A DNA stretch of 64,000 nucleotides from Hirundichthys speculiger (taxonomy: Eukaryota; Chordata; Actinopteri; Beloniformes; Exocoetidae). A program made the position numbers and the translations under genes. The stretch is taken from assembly GCA_018398805.1 (NCBI GenBank), contig JAGFBZ010000569.1, positions 321,001-385,000 of the forward strand, read 5' to 3'. Every line of letters begins with the position of its first letter. Position 1 is the first letter of the stretch. Below the pieces are notes generated by a model that did not search any database, had not been told where the DNA came from, and saw only the letters and a list, made by a program, of their open reading frames with translations. Positions 47,157 through 58,469 of this stretch are shown in pieces.

Positions 47157-48632
47157 TGGACCAGGTGCTCCAACCAGGTGCTCTGACCAGGTGCTCTGAC
47201 CAGGTGCTCTGACCAGGTGCTCGGACCAGGTGCTCCGACCAGGTGCTCTGACTAGATGCTCTGACCAGGTGCTTTAACAGGTGCTCTGACCAGGTGCTCT
47301 GACCAGGTGCTCTGACCAGGTGCTCTGACCAGGTGCTCTGCTCTGACCAGGTGCTCTGACCAGGTGACCAGGTGCTGACCAGGTGCTCTGACCAGGTGCT
47401 GACCAGACTGACAGTGCTCTGACCAGGTGCTCTGACCAGGTGCTCTGACCAGGTGCTCTGACCAGGTGGTCTGACCAGGTGCTCTGACCAGGTGCTCTGA
47501 CCAGGTGCTCCGACCAGCTCCGACCATGCTGACCAGGCTCCGCCAGGTGCTCCGACCAGGTGCTCTGACCAGGTGCTCTGACCAGGTGCTCTCTCTGACC
47601 AGGTGCTCTGACCAGGTGCTCTGACCAGGTGCTCTGACCAGGTGCTCCGACCAGGTGCTCTGACCAGGTGCTCTGACCAGGTGCTCTGACCAGGTGCTCC
47701 GACCAGGTGCTCCGACCAGGTGCTCCGACCAGGTGCTCTGACCAGGTGCTCTCGACCAGGTGCTCTGACCAGGTGCTCCGACCAGGTGCTACCAGGTGCT
47801 CCTGACCAGGTGCTCTGACCGACCAGGTGCTCTGACCAGGTGCTCCGACCAGGTGCTCTGACTAGACCAGGTGCTCTGACCAGGTGCTCTGACCAGGTGC
47901 TCTGACCAGGTGCTCTGACCAGGTGCTCCGACCAGGTGCTCCGACCAGGTGCTCTGACCAGGTGCTCCGACCAGGTGCTCTGACCAGGTGCTCCGACCAG
48001 GTGCTCCGACTCTCCGACCAGATGCTCCGACCAGGTGCTCTGACCAGGTGCTCCGACCAGGTGCTCTGACCAGGTGCTCTGACCAGGTGCTCTGACCAGG
48101 TGCTCTGACCAGATGCTCCGACCAGGTGCTCTGACCAGGTGCTCTGACCAGGTGCTCTGACCAGGTGCTCTGACCAGAAGCTCCGACCAGGTGCTCCGAC
48201 CAGGTGCTCCGACCAGGTGCTCTGACCAGGTGCTCCGACCAGGTGCTCCGACCAGGTGCTCTGACCAGATGCTCCGACCAGGTGCTCCGACCAGATGCTC
48301 CGACCAGGTGCTCTGACCAGGTGCTCCGACCAGGTGCTCCGACCAGATGCTCCGACCAGATGCTCCGACCAGGTGCTCTGACCAGGTGCTCTGACCAGGT
48401 GCTCTGACTAGATGCTCTGACCAGGTGCTTTAACAGGTGCTCTGACCAGGTGCTCTGACTAGATGCTCTGACCAGGTGCTTTAACAGGTGCTCTGACCAG
48501 GTGCTCCGACCAGGTGCTCCGACCAGAAGCTCCGACCGGATGCTCCGACCGGATGCTCCGACCAGGTGCTCCGACCAGGTGCTCCGACCAGGTGCTCCGA
48601 CCAGGTGCTCTGACCAGGTGCTCTGACGAGTG
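47157..48632. repeat. 13-bp minisatellite
   Basis: About 110 copies of GACCAGGTGCTCT or GACCAGGTGCTCC over about 1.47 kb with agatgct and agaagct variants. Confidence 0.96.
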
Positions 48633-48725
48633 CTTCCGTGAACTCGTGTTTTTAGTTTAGCGAGGTTTCTTCTCCTGTTGTGTGTTCGGTCTCACCGTCA
48701 GACTCTGGTCTGGTTCTCGTCCTAG

Positions 48726-48755
48726 AAGACGAGGCGTTGGAGGCCTCTGGTCCAG
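48726..48755 (+). CDS. asph: asph micro-exon (10 codons)
   Basis: 30 nt between ctcgtcctag and the donor gtgtga (48756), reading EDEALEASGP in phase 1. An alternative donor after gtgaag (gtagag at 48764) would break phase, so the first is preferred. It follows a 1.47-kb 13-bp minisatellite that ends about 100 bp upstream. It is acidic and short, with no domain. Confidence 0.6.
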
Positions 48756-48882
48756 GTGTGAAGGTAGAGTCCTGGTCCCACCGGGTCGATGTTGAGCAGG
48801 TTCATCTACTAACATCTAGAGGAGCAGATCAGTCATTGATCTCCAGCAGCTGATACCAGCTTCTCTCCTTCTGTTTCTGCAG

Positions 48883-48903
48883 ATCAAACAAACCCAACCA
48901 GAG
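48883..48903 (+). CDS. asph: asph micro-exon (7 codons)
   Basis: A strong acceptor (ctgtttctgcag) and the donor gtattt at 48904 enclose 21 nt encoding DQTNPTR in phase 1. A separate exon this short is plausible only because phase, acceptor strength and the neighbouring micro-exon agree. The downstream intron of 4.4 kb holds hAT relics and the 17-bp array before the long charged exon. Confidence 0.58.
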
Positions 48904-49029
48904 GTATTTAAACCTGCACGACTGGTTTTGTTTTACCACTAAACTAGATTAACTATAACCAGCATCACTGATCGTTGATGGATCTTACTTTAACTCTACT
49001 AACCGTACATTAATGCCTTTTTGGAGGAA

Positions 49030-49545
49030 TGAACTACTCTGAACTACTCTGGAAATACCACCAACCTGCGAGCCCACCTGAAACGTCACCACCCGGACAA
49101 GCTAATGCTAACTTAGCTAGCCCGAGGAGTTGCGGCGCGATCCGAAACAAACCACACGCTGGACAGTGACGGCGGTTGTTGCCACCAAGTTTCCATCTAC
49201 TTCACCGAGGTCGCAGAAAATTACGGAGTCCATTGCCGACTTTGTCGATTTTGTTGATTTGTCAGGACCGTATTCAGCGGTGGAAAACGCCGGCTTTAGG
49301 CGCCTGGTGAACGCGATGGAGCGTTAGCAAGCTGCCTGTCAACCATATAATGTGTAACTGATGCTTTCAGTTCAATTAATTCAAACAAAGTCATTGGAAC
49401 ACTCACAAGATGTCACCAAAATCACTTTGTCCCCTTAAAATCTTTCGGAAAATGATGTAAATGTATTGAATATCGATATATATCGTACCGTGAGCCAAAT
49501 ATAGCGTATCGTATCGCGAGATTAGTGTATCGCTACAGCCCTAGT
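49030..49545 (+). pseudogene. Internally deleted hAT-type transposase relic
   Basis: 49049-49114 reads NTTNLRAHLKRHHPDKL, the C-terminal part of a BED zinc finger. 49200-49327 reads ITESIADFVDFVDL then SGPYSAVENAGFRRLVNAME, which resembles the start of the hAT catalytic region (usual form RPYSVVENEGF). The parts are in different frames with stops between, so it is a dead, internally deleted copy. The right end gtgtatcgctacagccctag matches the terminal sequence of the adjoining elements. Confidence 0.78.
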
Positions 49546-49611
49546 CAACAGTGAGGATGATTAAAGACGTCTTTGTTCCAGGCTGAACTGATGCTCGGTG
49601 GTGGTGGTTTC

Positions 49612-50205
49612 TAGGGCTTTAGCGATACACTAATCTGCAATACGATACACGATATTCGGCTCACGATACGATATATATCGATATTTTATTTCCCCAGAGA
49701 GTATCGATATTTCAGCCGCGGGGATCGATATTCTAAGCTCCTTTCAAAACCCCCATGTCACCAAAATCACTTTGTCCCGTTAAAATCTTTCGGAAAATGA
49801 TGTAAATGTATTGAATATCGATATATATCGTATAGTATCGTATCGTATCGCAAGATTAGTGTATCGCTACAGCCCTAGTCAGCAGTGGGGATGATTAAAG
49901 ACGTCTTTGTTCCAGGCTGAACTGATGCTAGCTGCTCTGTGGTGGTGGTTTCTAGGGCTGTAGCGATACACTAATCTGCGATACGATACATGATATTTGG
50001 CTCACGATACGATATGTATCGATATTCATCTTGCAATACATTTACATCATTTTCTGAAACATTTTAAAGGGACAAAGTGATTTTGGTGACACGGGGGTTT
50101 TGAAAGAAGCTTAGAATATCGATACCCGCGGCTGAAAAACCGATACGTCTGGGGAAATAAAATATCGATATATATCGCAGAATCGATAAAATGGCTCAGC
50201 TCTAG
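49612..50205. mobile_element. Two short hAT-like elements in tandem
   Basis: Copies begin ctagggctttagcgataca (49612) and ctagggctgtagcgataca (49951); the first ends tgtatcgctacagccctag near 49880. The flank gattaaagacgtctttgttc repeats before each copy (49560, 49896), so element plus flank was duplicated. Interiors are rich in atatatcgatatt. Confidence 0.7.
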
Positions 50206-50575
50206 TGGTTTCATGGTCGGGGCTGCTCACGTTGGTCGGGTTCAGGTCCATCAGTGTGGATTCACTGGGTTCTTGTTGTGAAAGAGCAGGTCAGGAAGCA
50301 CGAGGCATCGTTTCACATGGATCGACCACCACGACCCACACCTGAACACCTGAACACCTTGAGTCCTTCGATGATGATGATGATGATGATGGTGGTGGCT
50401 TCAAAATGAAACCTCAGAGGAGAAAATGCCTGTATGAAGCAGCTTTTAAATGTCTTTTTTGGCCAGGAAGTGTATTTCCAGTCATTAACTCGATCTAAAC
50501 GGTCTTCTGAACCCTGGCGTACCTTTACCAGTAATGACCTACTAGCATCCGCCATGTCTGCACCTCTAACCCTCC

Positions 50576-53252
50576 CCTGGTTGGTGTGTCCGTGTGGTTG
50601 GTGTGTCCGTGTGGTTGGTGCGTCCGTGTGGTTGATGTGTCCGTGTGGTTGGTGCGTCCGTGTGGTTGGTGCGTCCCTGTGGTTGGCGTGTCCGTGTGGT
50701 TGGTGTGTCCGTGTGGTTGGCGTGTCCGTGTGGTTGATGTGGGTTGATGTGTCCGTGTGGTGTGTGTCCGTGTGTGTGTGTTGATGTGTCCGTGTGGTTG
50801 GTGTGTCCGTTGTGGTTGATGTCCGTGTGGTTGGCGTGTCCGTGTGGTTGGCGTGTCCGTGTGGTTGGTGTGTCCGTGTGGTTGGCGTGTCCGTGTGGTT
50901 GATGTGTGGTTGATGTGTCCGTGTGGTTGGTGTGTCCGTGTGGTTGATGTGTCTGTGTGGTTGATGCGTCCGTGTGGTTGGGGTGTCCGTGTGGTTGGCG
51001 TGTCCCTGTGGTTGGCGTGTCCGTGTGGTTGGTGTGTCCGTGTGGTTGGCGTGTCCGTGTGGTTGATGTGTCCGTGTGGTTGGCGTGTCCGTGTGGTTGG
51101 CGTGTCCCTGTGGTTGGCGTGTCCGTGTGGTTGGTGTGTCCCTGTGGTTGGCGTGTCCGTGTGGTTGATGTGTGGTTGATGTGTCCGTGTGGTTGGTGTG
51201 TCCGTGTGGTTGATGTGTCTGTGTGGTTGATGCGTCCGTGTGGTTGATGCGTCCGTGTGGTTGGTGTGTCTGTGTGGTTGGTGTGTCTGTGTGGTTGGTG
51301 TGTCCGTGTGGTTGATGCGTCCGTGTGGTTGATGCGTCCGTGTGGTTGATGCGTCCGTGTGGTGTGTGTTGGCGTGTCCGTGTGGTTGGCGTGTCCGTGT
51401 GGTTTGTCCGTGTTCCGTGTGTGGTTCGTGTCCGTTGGTTGATGTGTCCGTGTGTTGTGATGTGTCCGTGTGGTTGGCGTGTCCGTGTGGTTGGCGTGTC
51501 CGTGTGGTTGGCGTGTCCGTGCGGTTGGCGTGTCGTAGTGGTTGGCGTGTCCGTGTGGTTGGCGTGTCTGTGTGGTTGGTGTGTCGGTGTGGTTTGGCGT
51601 GTCCGTGTGGTTGGCGTGTCCGGTGGGTTGGTGTGTCGGTGTGGTTGGTGTGTCGGTGTGGTTGGCGTGTGTTGGTGTGTTGGTGTCGTGGGTTGTGCGT
51701 CGGTGTGGTTGGGTGTGGTGTGGTTGGTGTGTCCGTGTGGTTGGTGTGTCGGTGTGGTTGGCGTGTCCGTGTGGTTGTTGGTGCGTGTCCGTGTGGTTGA
51801 TGCGTCCGTGTGGTTGATGCGTCCGTGGTGGTTGGTTGTTTGGTGGGTGTGGTTGGTGTTCCGTTGGGTTGATGCGTCCGTGTGGTTGATGTCCGTGTGG
51901 TTGATGTGTCCGTGTGGTTGGTGTGTCCGTGTGGTTGACGTGTCCGTGTGGTTGGTGCGTCCGTGTGGTTGATGCGTCCGTGTGGTTGATGTGTCCGCGT
52001 GGTTGGATGTGTCCGCGTGGTTGGTGTGTCGGTGTGGTTGACGTGTCCGTGTGGTTGATGCGTCCGTGTGGTTGATGCGTCCGTGTGGTTGATGCGTCCG
52101 TGTGGTTGGTGTGTCCGTGTGGTTGGTGTGTCCGTGTGGTTGGTGCGTCCGCGTGGTTGATGCGTCCGCGTGGTTGATGCGTCCGCGTGGTTGGTGCGTC
52201 CGTGTGGTTGGCGTGTCCGTGTGGTTGGCGTGTCTGTGTGGTTGGTGTGTCGGTGTGGTTGGCGTGTCCGTGTGGTAGGCGTGTCCGTGTGGTTGGCGTG
52301 TCGGTGTGGTTGGCGTGTCCGTGTGGTAGGCGTGTCCGTGTGGTTGGTGTGTCGGTGTGGTTGGCGTGTCGGTGTGGTTGGTGTGTCCGTGTGGTTGGCG
52401 TGTCGGTGTGGTTGGCGTGTCGGTGTGGTTGGTGTGTCCGTGTGGTTGGTGTGTCGGTGTGGTTGGCGTGTCCGTGTGGTTGGTGCGTCCGTGTGGTTGA
52501 TGCGTCCGTGTGGTTGATGTGTCCGTGTGGTTGGTGTGTCGGTGTGGTTGACGTGTCCGTGTGGTTGGTGCGTCCGTGTGGTTGATGCGTCCGTGTGGTT
52601 GGATGTGTCCGCGTGGTTGGTGTGGTGTTTGGTGTGTCGGTGTGGTTGACGTGTCCGTGTGGTTGATGCGTCCGTGTGGTTGATGCGTCCGTGTGGTTGA
52701 TGCGTCCGTGTGGTTGGTGTCCGTGTGGTTGGTGTGTCCGTGTGGTTGGTGTGTCCGTGTGGTTGGTGTGTCCGTGTGGTTGGTGTGTCCGCGTGGTTGA
52801 TGCGTCCGCGTGGTTGATGCGTCCGCGTGGTTGGTGCGTCCGCGTGGTTGGTGCGTCCGCGTGGTTGGTGCGTCCGTGTGGTTGGTGTGTCCGTGTGGTT
52901 GATGCGTCCGTGTGGTTGGTGTGTCCGTGTGGTTGGTGTGTCGGTGTGGTTGACGTGTCGGTGTGGTTGACGTGTCCGTGTGGTTGGTGCGTCCGTGTGG
53001 TTGGTGCGTCCGTGTGGTTGATGCGTCCGTGTGGTTGATGCGTCCGTGTGGTTGGTGTGTCCGTGTGGTTGGTGTGTCCGTCTGGTTGATGTGTCCGTGT
53101 GGTTGATGTGTCCGTGTGGTTGATGTGTCCGTGTGGTTGGCGTGTCCGTGTGGTTGATGTGTCCGTGTGGTTGGTGTGTCGGTGTGGTTGATGCGTCCAT
53201 GTGGTTGATGTGTCCGTGTGGTTGATGTGTGGTTGGTGTGTCCGTGTGTCTC
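50576..53252. repeat. 17-bp minisatellite, about 150 units
   Basis: Units TTGGTGTGTCCGTGTGG and variants (gcg, gatg, gacg, cgcg). The central part (about 51355-51880) is irregular. Because 51 bp (three units) is divisible by three, several frames stay open for hundreds of codons, including a 980-codon frame on the - strand; none is supported as a gene. Confidence 0.97.
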
Positions 53253-53328
53253 CATGACTTCTGGAGGACGGTTGTTTGGTTTTTTGGTCAGTCCCTGGTC
53301 AGCTAAACCTTTCCACCTCCAACATCAG

Positions 53329-55002
53329 ACCGTCCCGTAGGAGGCGCCGCGCTTCGCTCAGCTCTGAGGGAGGAGCTGAGGCTGATCCACCAGAAGATGG
53401 AGGCCAAGAGGATCGCTCGCATCGCACTGGCCGAGATCAGGGCCTTACTGGCCGAGGAAGAGGAGGAGAAGGAGACGGCGTGGACCGCTAGGATGAAGAC
53501 ACTGGAGGAGGCCCAGGACCAGCTGAGGGAGGAGAGGGAGAGGATGGAGGTGGAGAAGGAGAGACTGGAGCGGGAGAAGGCCGAAAGAGAGAAGGCCGAG
53601 AAGGAGAGACAGGAGAGGGAGAAGGCCGAAAGAGAGAAGGCTGAGAAGGAGAGACAAGAGAGGGAGAAGGGAGAGAGGAGAGGCCGAGAAGGAGAGACAG
53701 GAGAGGGAGAAGGCCGAAAGAGAGAAGGAGAAGAGAAGAGAGAGGAAGAGGGAGAAGGCCGAAGAGAGAGGAGAGAAGGAGAGAGAGAGAGAGCCGAGAG
53801 AGAAGGCCGAGAAGAGAGACAGGAGAGGGAGAAGGCGAAAGAGAGAAGGCCGAGAAAGGAGAGACAGGAGAGGGAGAAGGCCGAAAGAGAGAAGGCCGAG
53901 AAGGAGAGACAGAGAGGGAGAAGGCCGAAAGAGAGAAGGCCGAGAAGGAGAGACAGGAGAGGGAGAAGGCAGAAAGAGAGAAGGCCGAGAAGGAGAGACA
54001 GGAGAGGGAGAGAGTAGCCAGAGAAAACACAGCCAGAAAAGAAAGAGAACGACTGGAGCGAGAGAAGGCAGAGAGGGAAAGACTGGAGAGGGAACGGATA
54101 GCGAAAGAAAAGGAGCGACTAGAAAAAGAGAGAATAGCCAGAGAGAGAGAGAGACTAGAGAGGGAGAGGATCGCTAAAGAAAGAGAGAGACTAGAGAGGG
54201 AGAGGATCGCTAAAGAAAGAGAGAGACTAGAGAGGGAGAGGATCGCTAAAGAAAGAGAGAGACTAGAGAGGGAGAGGATCGCTAAAGAAAGAGAGACTAG
54301 AGAGGAGAGATCGCTAAAGAAAGAGAGAGACTCGCCAGAGAGAGAGCAGAGAAAGAAAGGCTGGAGAAAGAAAGGATTGAGAGAGCTGCAAAAGAAAAGG
54401 AAGCGCGTGAAAGGATGGAGAGGGAGCGGATCGCACAGGAAAAGGAGCGACTAGAAAAAGAGAGAATAGCCCGAGAAAGAGAGAGACTAGAGAGGGAGAG
54501 GATGGCTAAAGAAAGAGAGAGACTAGAGAGGGAGAGGATGGCTAAAGAAAGAGAGAGACTAGAGAGGGAGAGGATGGCTAAAGAAAGAGAGAGACTCGCC
54601 AGGGAGAAGGCTGAGAAAGAGAGGATGGAGAAAGAAAGGATTGAGAGAGCTGCAAAAGAAAAGGAAGCGCGTGAAAGGATGGAGATGGAACGGATTGCTA
54701 GAGAGAGAGCTAGAATGGTTCAGGAGAAGGAGATGGCCTTGAGAAGAGAGAGAGAGAGGCAGGAGAAGGAAAGACTGGAGCAGATGGAGGTAGAGAGGCG
54801 GGAGAAGGAAAGACTGGAGCAGATGGAGGTAGAGAGGCGGGCCAAGCAGCGATCAAACGCCACCAGGAACAACGGCAGGAGGCCGGAGTCTCCAGGAGCA
54901 AAACACAACGCCTCCCATCCAAGAGACCCGACCGCAGACGTGGAGAGACGGACCACCGCGGTGGACAGGAGACAGAAGAACGTCGCAGACGACAGGAAGT
55001 AG
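53329..55002 (+). CDS. asph: asph long terminal exon coding a highly charged coiled coil (junctin-like tail), frame disrupted
   Basis: Entered in phase 1 after aacatcag, the exon opens DRPVGGAALRSALREELRL, continues with a helical MEAKRIARIALAEIRALLAE segment and then runs of Glu/Arg/Lys such as EREKAEREKAEKERQ and 12-residue units ERERLERERIAK, ending VADDRK and TAG at 55000-55002. The heptad-like spacing suggests a long coiled coil or single alpha-helix. Its place, stop codon and charge fit a junctin-type isoform tail. The frame breaks at least twice: around 53665-53990 within irregular repeats, and near 54268-54320 where one 36-bp unit lacks four bases. Both lie in low-complexity DNA, so consensus errors are likely, but a truncated tail is possible. 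Confidence 0.72.
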
Positions 55003-55096
55003 CTCCTGGTGGAGGGATGACATCACCGACGCCACGGCGGACACCTTCAGCGGCGGACCCTTCAGCCCGGGTCCAGCTGCGTTCAGGACATCGAGA

Positions 55097-55102
55097 AATA
55101 AA
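55097..55102 (+). promoter_or_regulatory. Candidate poly(A) signal for the charged-tail isoform
   Basis: AATAAA begins 95 bp after the stop codon at 55002, the expected spacing for a compact 3'UTR. Further AATAAA hexamers at about 55377 and 55464 could act as later sites. Confidence 0.5.
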
Positions 55103-55680
55103 ACCGTTTATCAGATGAGCTGTAAAAGTCTAACGGCTCCATGACGAGGAGGTTGTTTCAGGACGGTACCAGCTGCTGCGATCATGGCCGCCACCAGGGG
55201 GCGCCACTAACGACTGAAGAACATCAGCAGTCAAACGTCTCCATTTCCTGGATCAAACGATGTGATTAAAAAGATCAAATGAGAGTTGGTTTGTTTCCTT
55301 TCGTAGTCAGATAACTTTAGTTCCCTAGTCCAGGATAGTTTTTTGTTTTTCAGCTCGGACCTTTTTAAAATGTGGTAAATAAAAGTCAAAGTGTCCAGAC
55401 AGAATGAGAAAGAAAACATTCTGCTGTTTGACTGTTGACTCTGTGTCATTGACGTAAATGTGTAAATAAACCTTCGGTCTGACGGTTGACGTGTCCGTGA
55501 CCTTTACTGTTGACTTCAGCCTGGACGTGATGCCGTCATCTCCGTTTAAACTGGTTTTCTCTGGTTTTCGTCTCCTGGTCTGAGCAGAACCAGTCAGAGG
55601 TTCCTCTGTGAACCGTCTAAGCTGCAGCTGCAGTTATTTCATCTCCTCAGGTGTGTTTTTGTGTGGACACGGTCCGGTTT
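55103..55680. other. 3' flank of the charged-tail exon
   Basis: Ordinary sequence with later AATAAA hexamers. No exon recognised. Confidence 0.45.
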
Positions 55681-55689
55681 GACCAGGAG

Positions 55690-56030
55690 TGAAAAAAAAT
55701 CAATTTGGCAATATATCGCGATTTTCGGCCGCCCAATATATTACCGATTTTTCAGCTCCTAATATCGATATCGTCAGTATGTTGTAACAGTCACCTAAAT
55801 GTGCAAAAGCACCAATAATAAACAATAAATAGGTTGTTTTGAAGCAAATAGTTTTAACTCAATTTGTCCTCTGAATGATCAATATCATCTGATGAACATA
55901 TACAGCAACTTGATTTTTCATCTCTACTTTTAATTTTGATATTAACTGGGTAGAATATCACAATATATCGTGATATCGTATCGTGACCCAAGTATCATGA
56001 TAAATATTGTATTGCGAGGTCCTTGCTCCA
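55690..56030. mobile_element. hAT-like repeat relic
   Basis: The left part ggcaatatatcgcgatttt and the right part caatatatcgtgatatcg then tatcgtgacccaagtatc form an inverted pair typical of dispersed hAT-type elements in vertebrates. No transposase seen. Confidence 0.55.
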
Positions 56031-56094
56031 GTCGCTCCATCTGTTTCGTGAAGTTCTTCATCATCTCCTGTGTGGATGTTTCTCTGTTCTTCTC

Positions 56095-56712
56095 CTGCAA
56101 GTTAACGCATTATTATCGCATTAATTTATTAATTGCGAAATGTATTTTAACGCGCGTTAACGCATTTAACGCGTTTTTATTGAAAATGGAAAGAATGATT
56201 GATACACAGATTGGTAAAGTTAGTGAACTCTAACATGGACATTTTCATTTTAAAGTTCTCCCAGACGGAGGATTCAACAGAAACAAGGTTATTTGTAACA
56301 ACTGACAAGTTGAACTCCCCGTTAAAAGTTTCTGCTGTTACCTCAGAAATTACCTGTTTTAATGTTCTGATTGTGCTGAGACACAATCATTTTGTTGGAT
56401 TTTGTTTGTAGACTTTTTAATTTTTTTTTAATAAAAACAGGATGACATTAATGCCCTGGCAGTGGCCATAAGATTTATTTTATTTTACATATTTTAAGAT
56501 GATATTTACACTAAATATGTGTCACTGACAAGTGCTGATGTTAAAAGTGTTTGAACAACAAATGTTATGACACTTTAGTTCATATGGCAGCAGAACATTT
56601 AAATAAAAGTGACCTTTACACTACTTTTGAAATCATTATTTGATTTTGCGTATACGATGCGATTAATCGTGATTAATCAGGGAAATAATGCGATTAATCG
56701 TGATTAAAAATT
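56095..56712. mobile_element. Second hAT-like repeat relic
   Basis: The left end has gttaacgcattattatcgca and acgcgcgttaacgcattta; the right end has gcgattaatcgtgattaatc twice. Such ends are common in non-autonomous hAT elements. Open frames between (55970-56411) have no recognised domain. Confidence 0.55.
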
Positions 56713-57266
56713 GTAAAAATTTCAGTCTGGAGGAGAAAAGTAAAGTTTCTTTCTTTGATTCTCCTAAAATTCTGTTTAGTTAGGGTTAGGGTTATTAGGA
56801 GAAAGAAGCTCTGCAGATGTTTCTGAAGGGTGACTTTTAAGCCCCTCCTTCCTCATCCTCTGGGCGTTACGGGCCGGACAAGGAGACCTGGGACACGCCC
56901 ACCTCCTGTCAATCACAGGCCAAATATATATCGTTAGCGTGTCAAGAGTAAACGTGTAAGTGCTCAGAAAATAACAAACTTCCGTTCACTGTGGTAACTT
57001 TTAGTTTTTTTGTTTATGATGATCGTTATGTTGTTATTGTGATAACGATAAATGTTCGCTGAAGCTAAGCTAGCTCAGTGACACAGGTTTGATTCCTCAA
57101 CTGGAACCTCTGGTGACATCTCAGGGGTTTGTCTGGATCAGTTCGACTCCACAACCACAGGTGGCGCTAGCGCTCTCTTCCAGCTCGATGGCGTCGGGCT
57201 TTGACCCGTTATACGACACCGAATCGGACCGACATCAACTTTACTGTATTATTTTGTTTTGAACAG

Positions 57267-57320
57267 GGTTGAAGGAAGCAGCGAGACTAAACGTGGGAGG
57301 TTCACCTGAGGACACGACAG
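57267..57320 (+). CDS. asph: asph cassette exon opening the long (catalytic) isoform branch
   Basis: 54 nt between gttttgaacag and the donor gtgagg (57321), phase 1, encoding GLKEAARLNVGGSPEDTT. In human ASPH the EF-hand-like segment continues VLLGLKERSTSEP; the GLKE start matches and marks the branch that skips both stop-containing exons and reads on toward the hydroxylase domain. The rest is divergent and Pro/Glu-containing, as in the mammalian linker. It would be luminal. Confidence 0.82.
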
Positions 57321-57564
57321 GTGAGGACTGACCTGATACCTGAGAGCAGCACCTGTACAGTCACACCTGTTCCAGACAGGAAAACCCTGGTTCACCTTCA
57401 CATTGGCAGCTGCCCAGTAAAACCAGTAGTAAAACCGGTTTCTGCAGCTCCGAGAAGTCACCATTTTAAATCAAAAAGTTTGTTTTTATTTAAAACAAAA
57501 GAAATTGTTCCTTTTTCTTCCCGTGCAAGTTTACGGGGGTCTGCTGGAGCGTCTGCACCCTAAA

Positions 57565-58045
57565 AATGAAATTAAAAATGTAATTAAATTTGCAATTTTA
57601 CTAGAATAAAAAAAGTTTTGGGACAGAAAAATTTGCCGTCATAAAAAAATTCACAATTTAATCACAAAGCTGTAATTTTGTGTCAGAAAGTTGACAAAAC
57701 AAAACAACAAACAAAACAAAAAGAATTTGTAATTTTACATCAATTTCTTTTTTGAAAATTTGTGATTTTACAACAAAAGTCTTGGTTTCAAAAAATATGA
57801 CAAAAAATAAAACAAGAAGCTGCTTTTTTATCCAAAAAGTAAAAAAAAATTTTTTTGCAATTTTACAAAAATTCAAGATTTTTCGACAAAAACAATTTTG
57901 AGATCCAAAGTTGTAATTTTTGTAAAATTTTAGTTTTTATTAGTCTTTTTTTTTTAAATGACAAAAAAACCTTGATGTTACCAAATTTGACATTTTTACA
58001 ACAAAATTTGGTTATTTAAAGACAAAAGTTGTAATTTTTGATAGC
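57565..58045 (-). repeat. AT-rich degenerate repeat block, mostly inverted orientation
   Basis: Motifs gacaaaagttgtaattttt and tcacaaagctgtaattttg correspond to the reverse-complement sense of the AT-rich family. Confidence 0.6.
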
Positions 58046-58469
58046 GTAGCCTCGTCTAACTAGTACGCTAACGTTAGCCACCAAGACTGTTTCAGAATCT
58101 ACGTCCTTTAAATCAGCTGAAGAAAAGCAACATGGTCTTAATGTCAGATTTCATCGTAGTCCAGGAACCAGCAGGAAATCTGACAACACAGCCTGGCTGA
58201 GATAACAAACCTTTGATGGTAACCATGGTGATGATGTGGACCAGGTTGGAGTGAAGTTCAACACTTACATTAATTTCTCGTCAAATCTGTGTGGTTACGG
58301 CAGTCTGTTATTACAGTGAGAGTACAGTAAAATCTTAAAATAATATTTATTCAGTTAAGTCTTTATTCACAGCTCAGAATAAAGTTACAACAATGTCAAG
58401 TCGTTGAAGTGATGACAGGCTCCCAACGAACCACAGTCAAAAGACCACAGCCCTCGTTGAAAATAACAT

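Noticed and set aside
50313..53255. 980-codon open frame on the - strand (His/Thr/Pro-rich), and overlapping forward frames
   Set aside because: It translates a 17-bp minisatellite. Three units make 51 bp, so stops absent from one unit phase are absent throughout. Several frames are open at once and there are no splice sites or domains.
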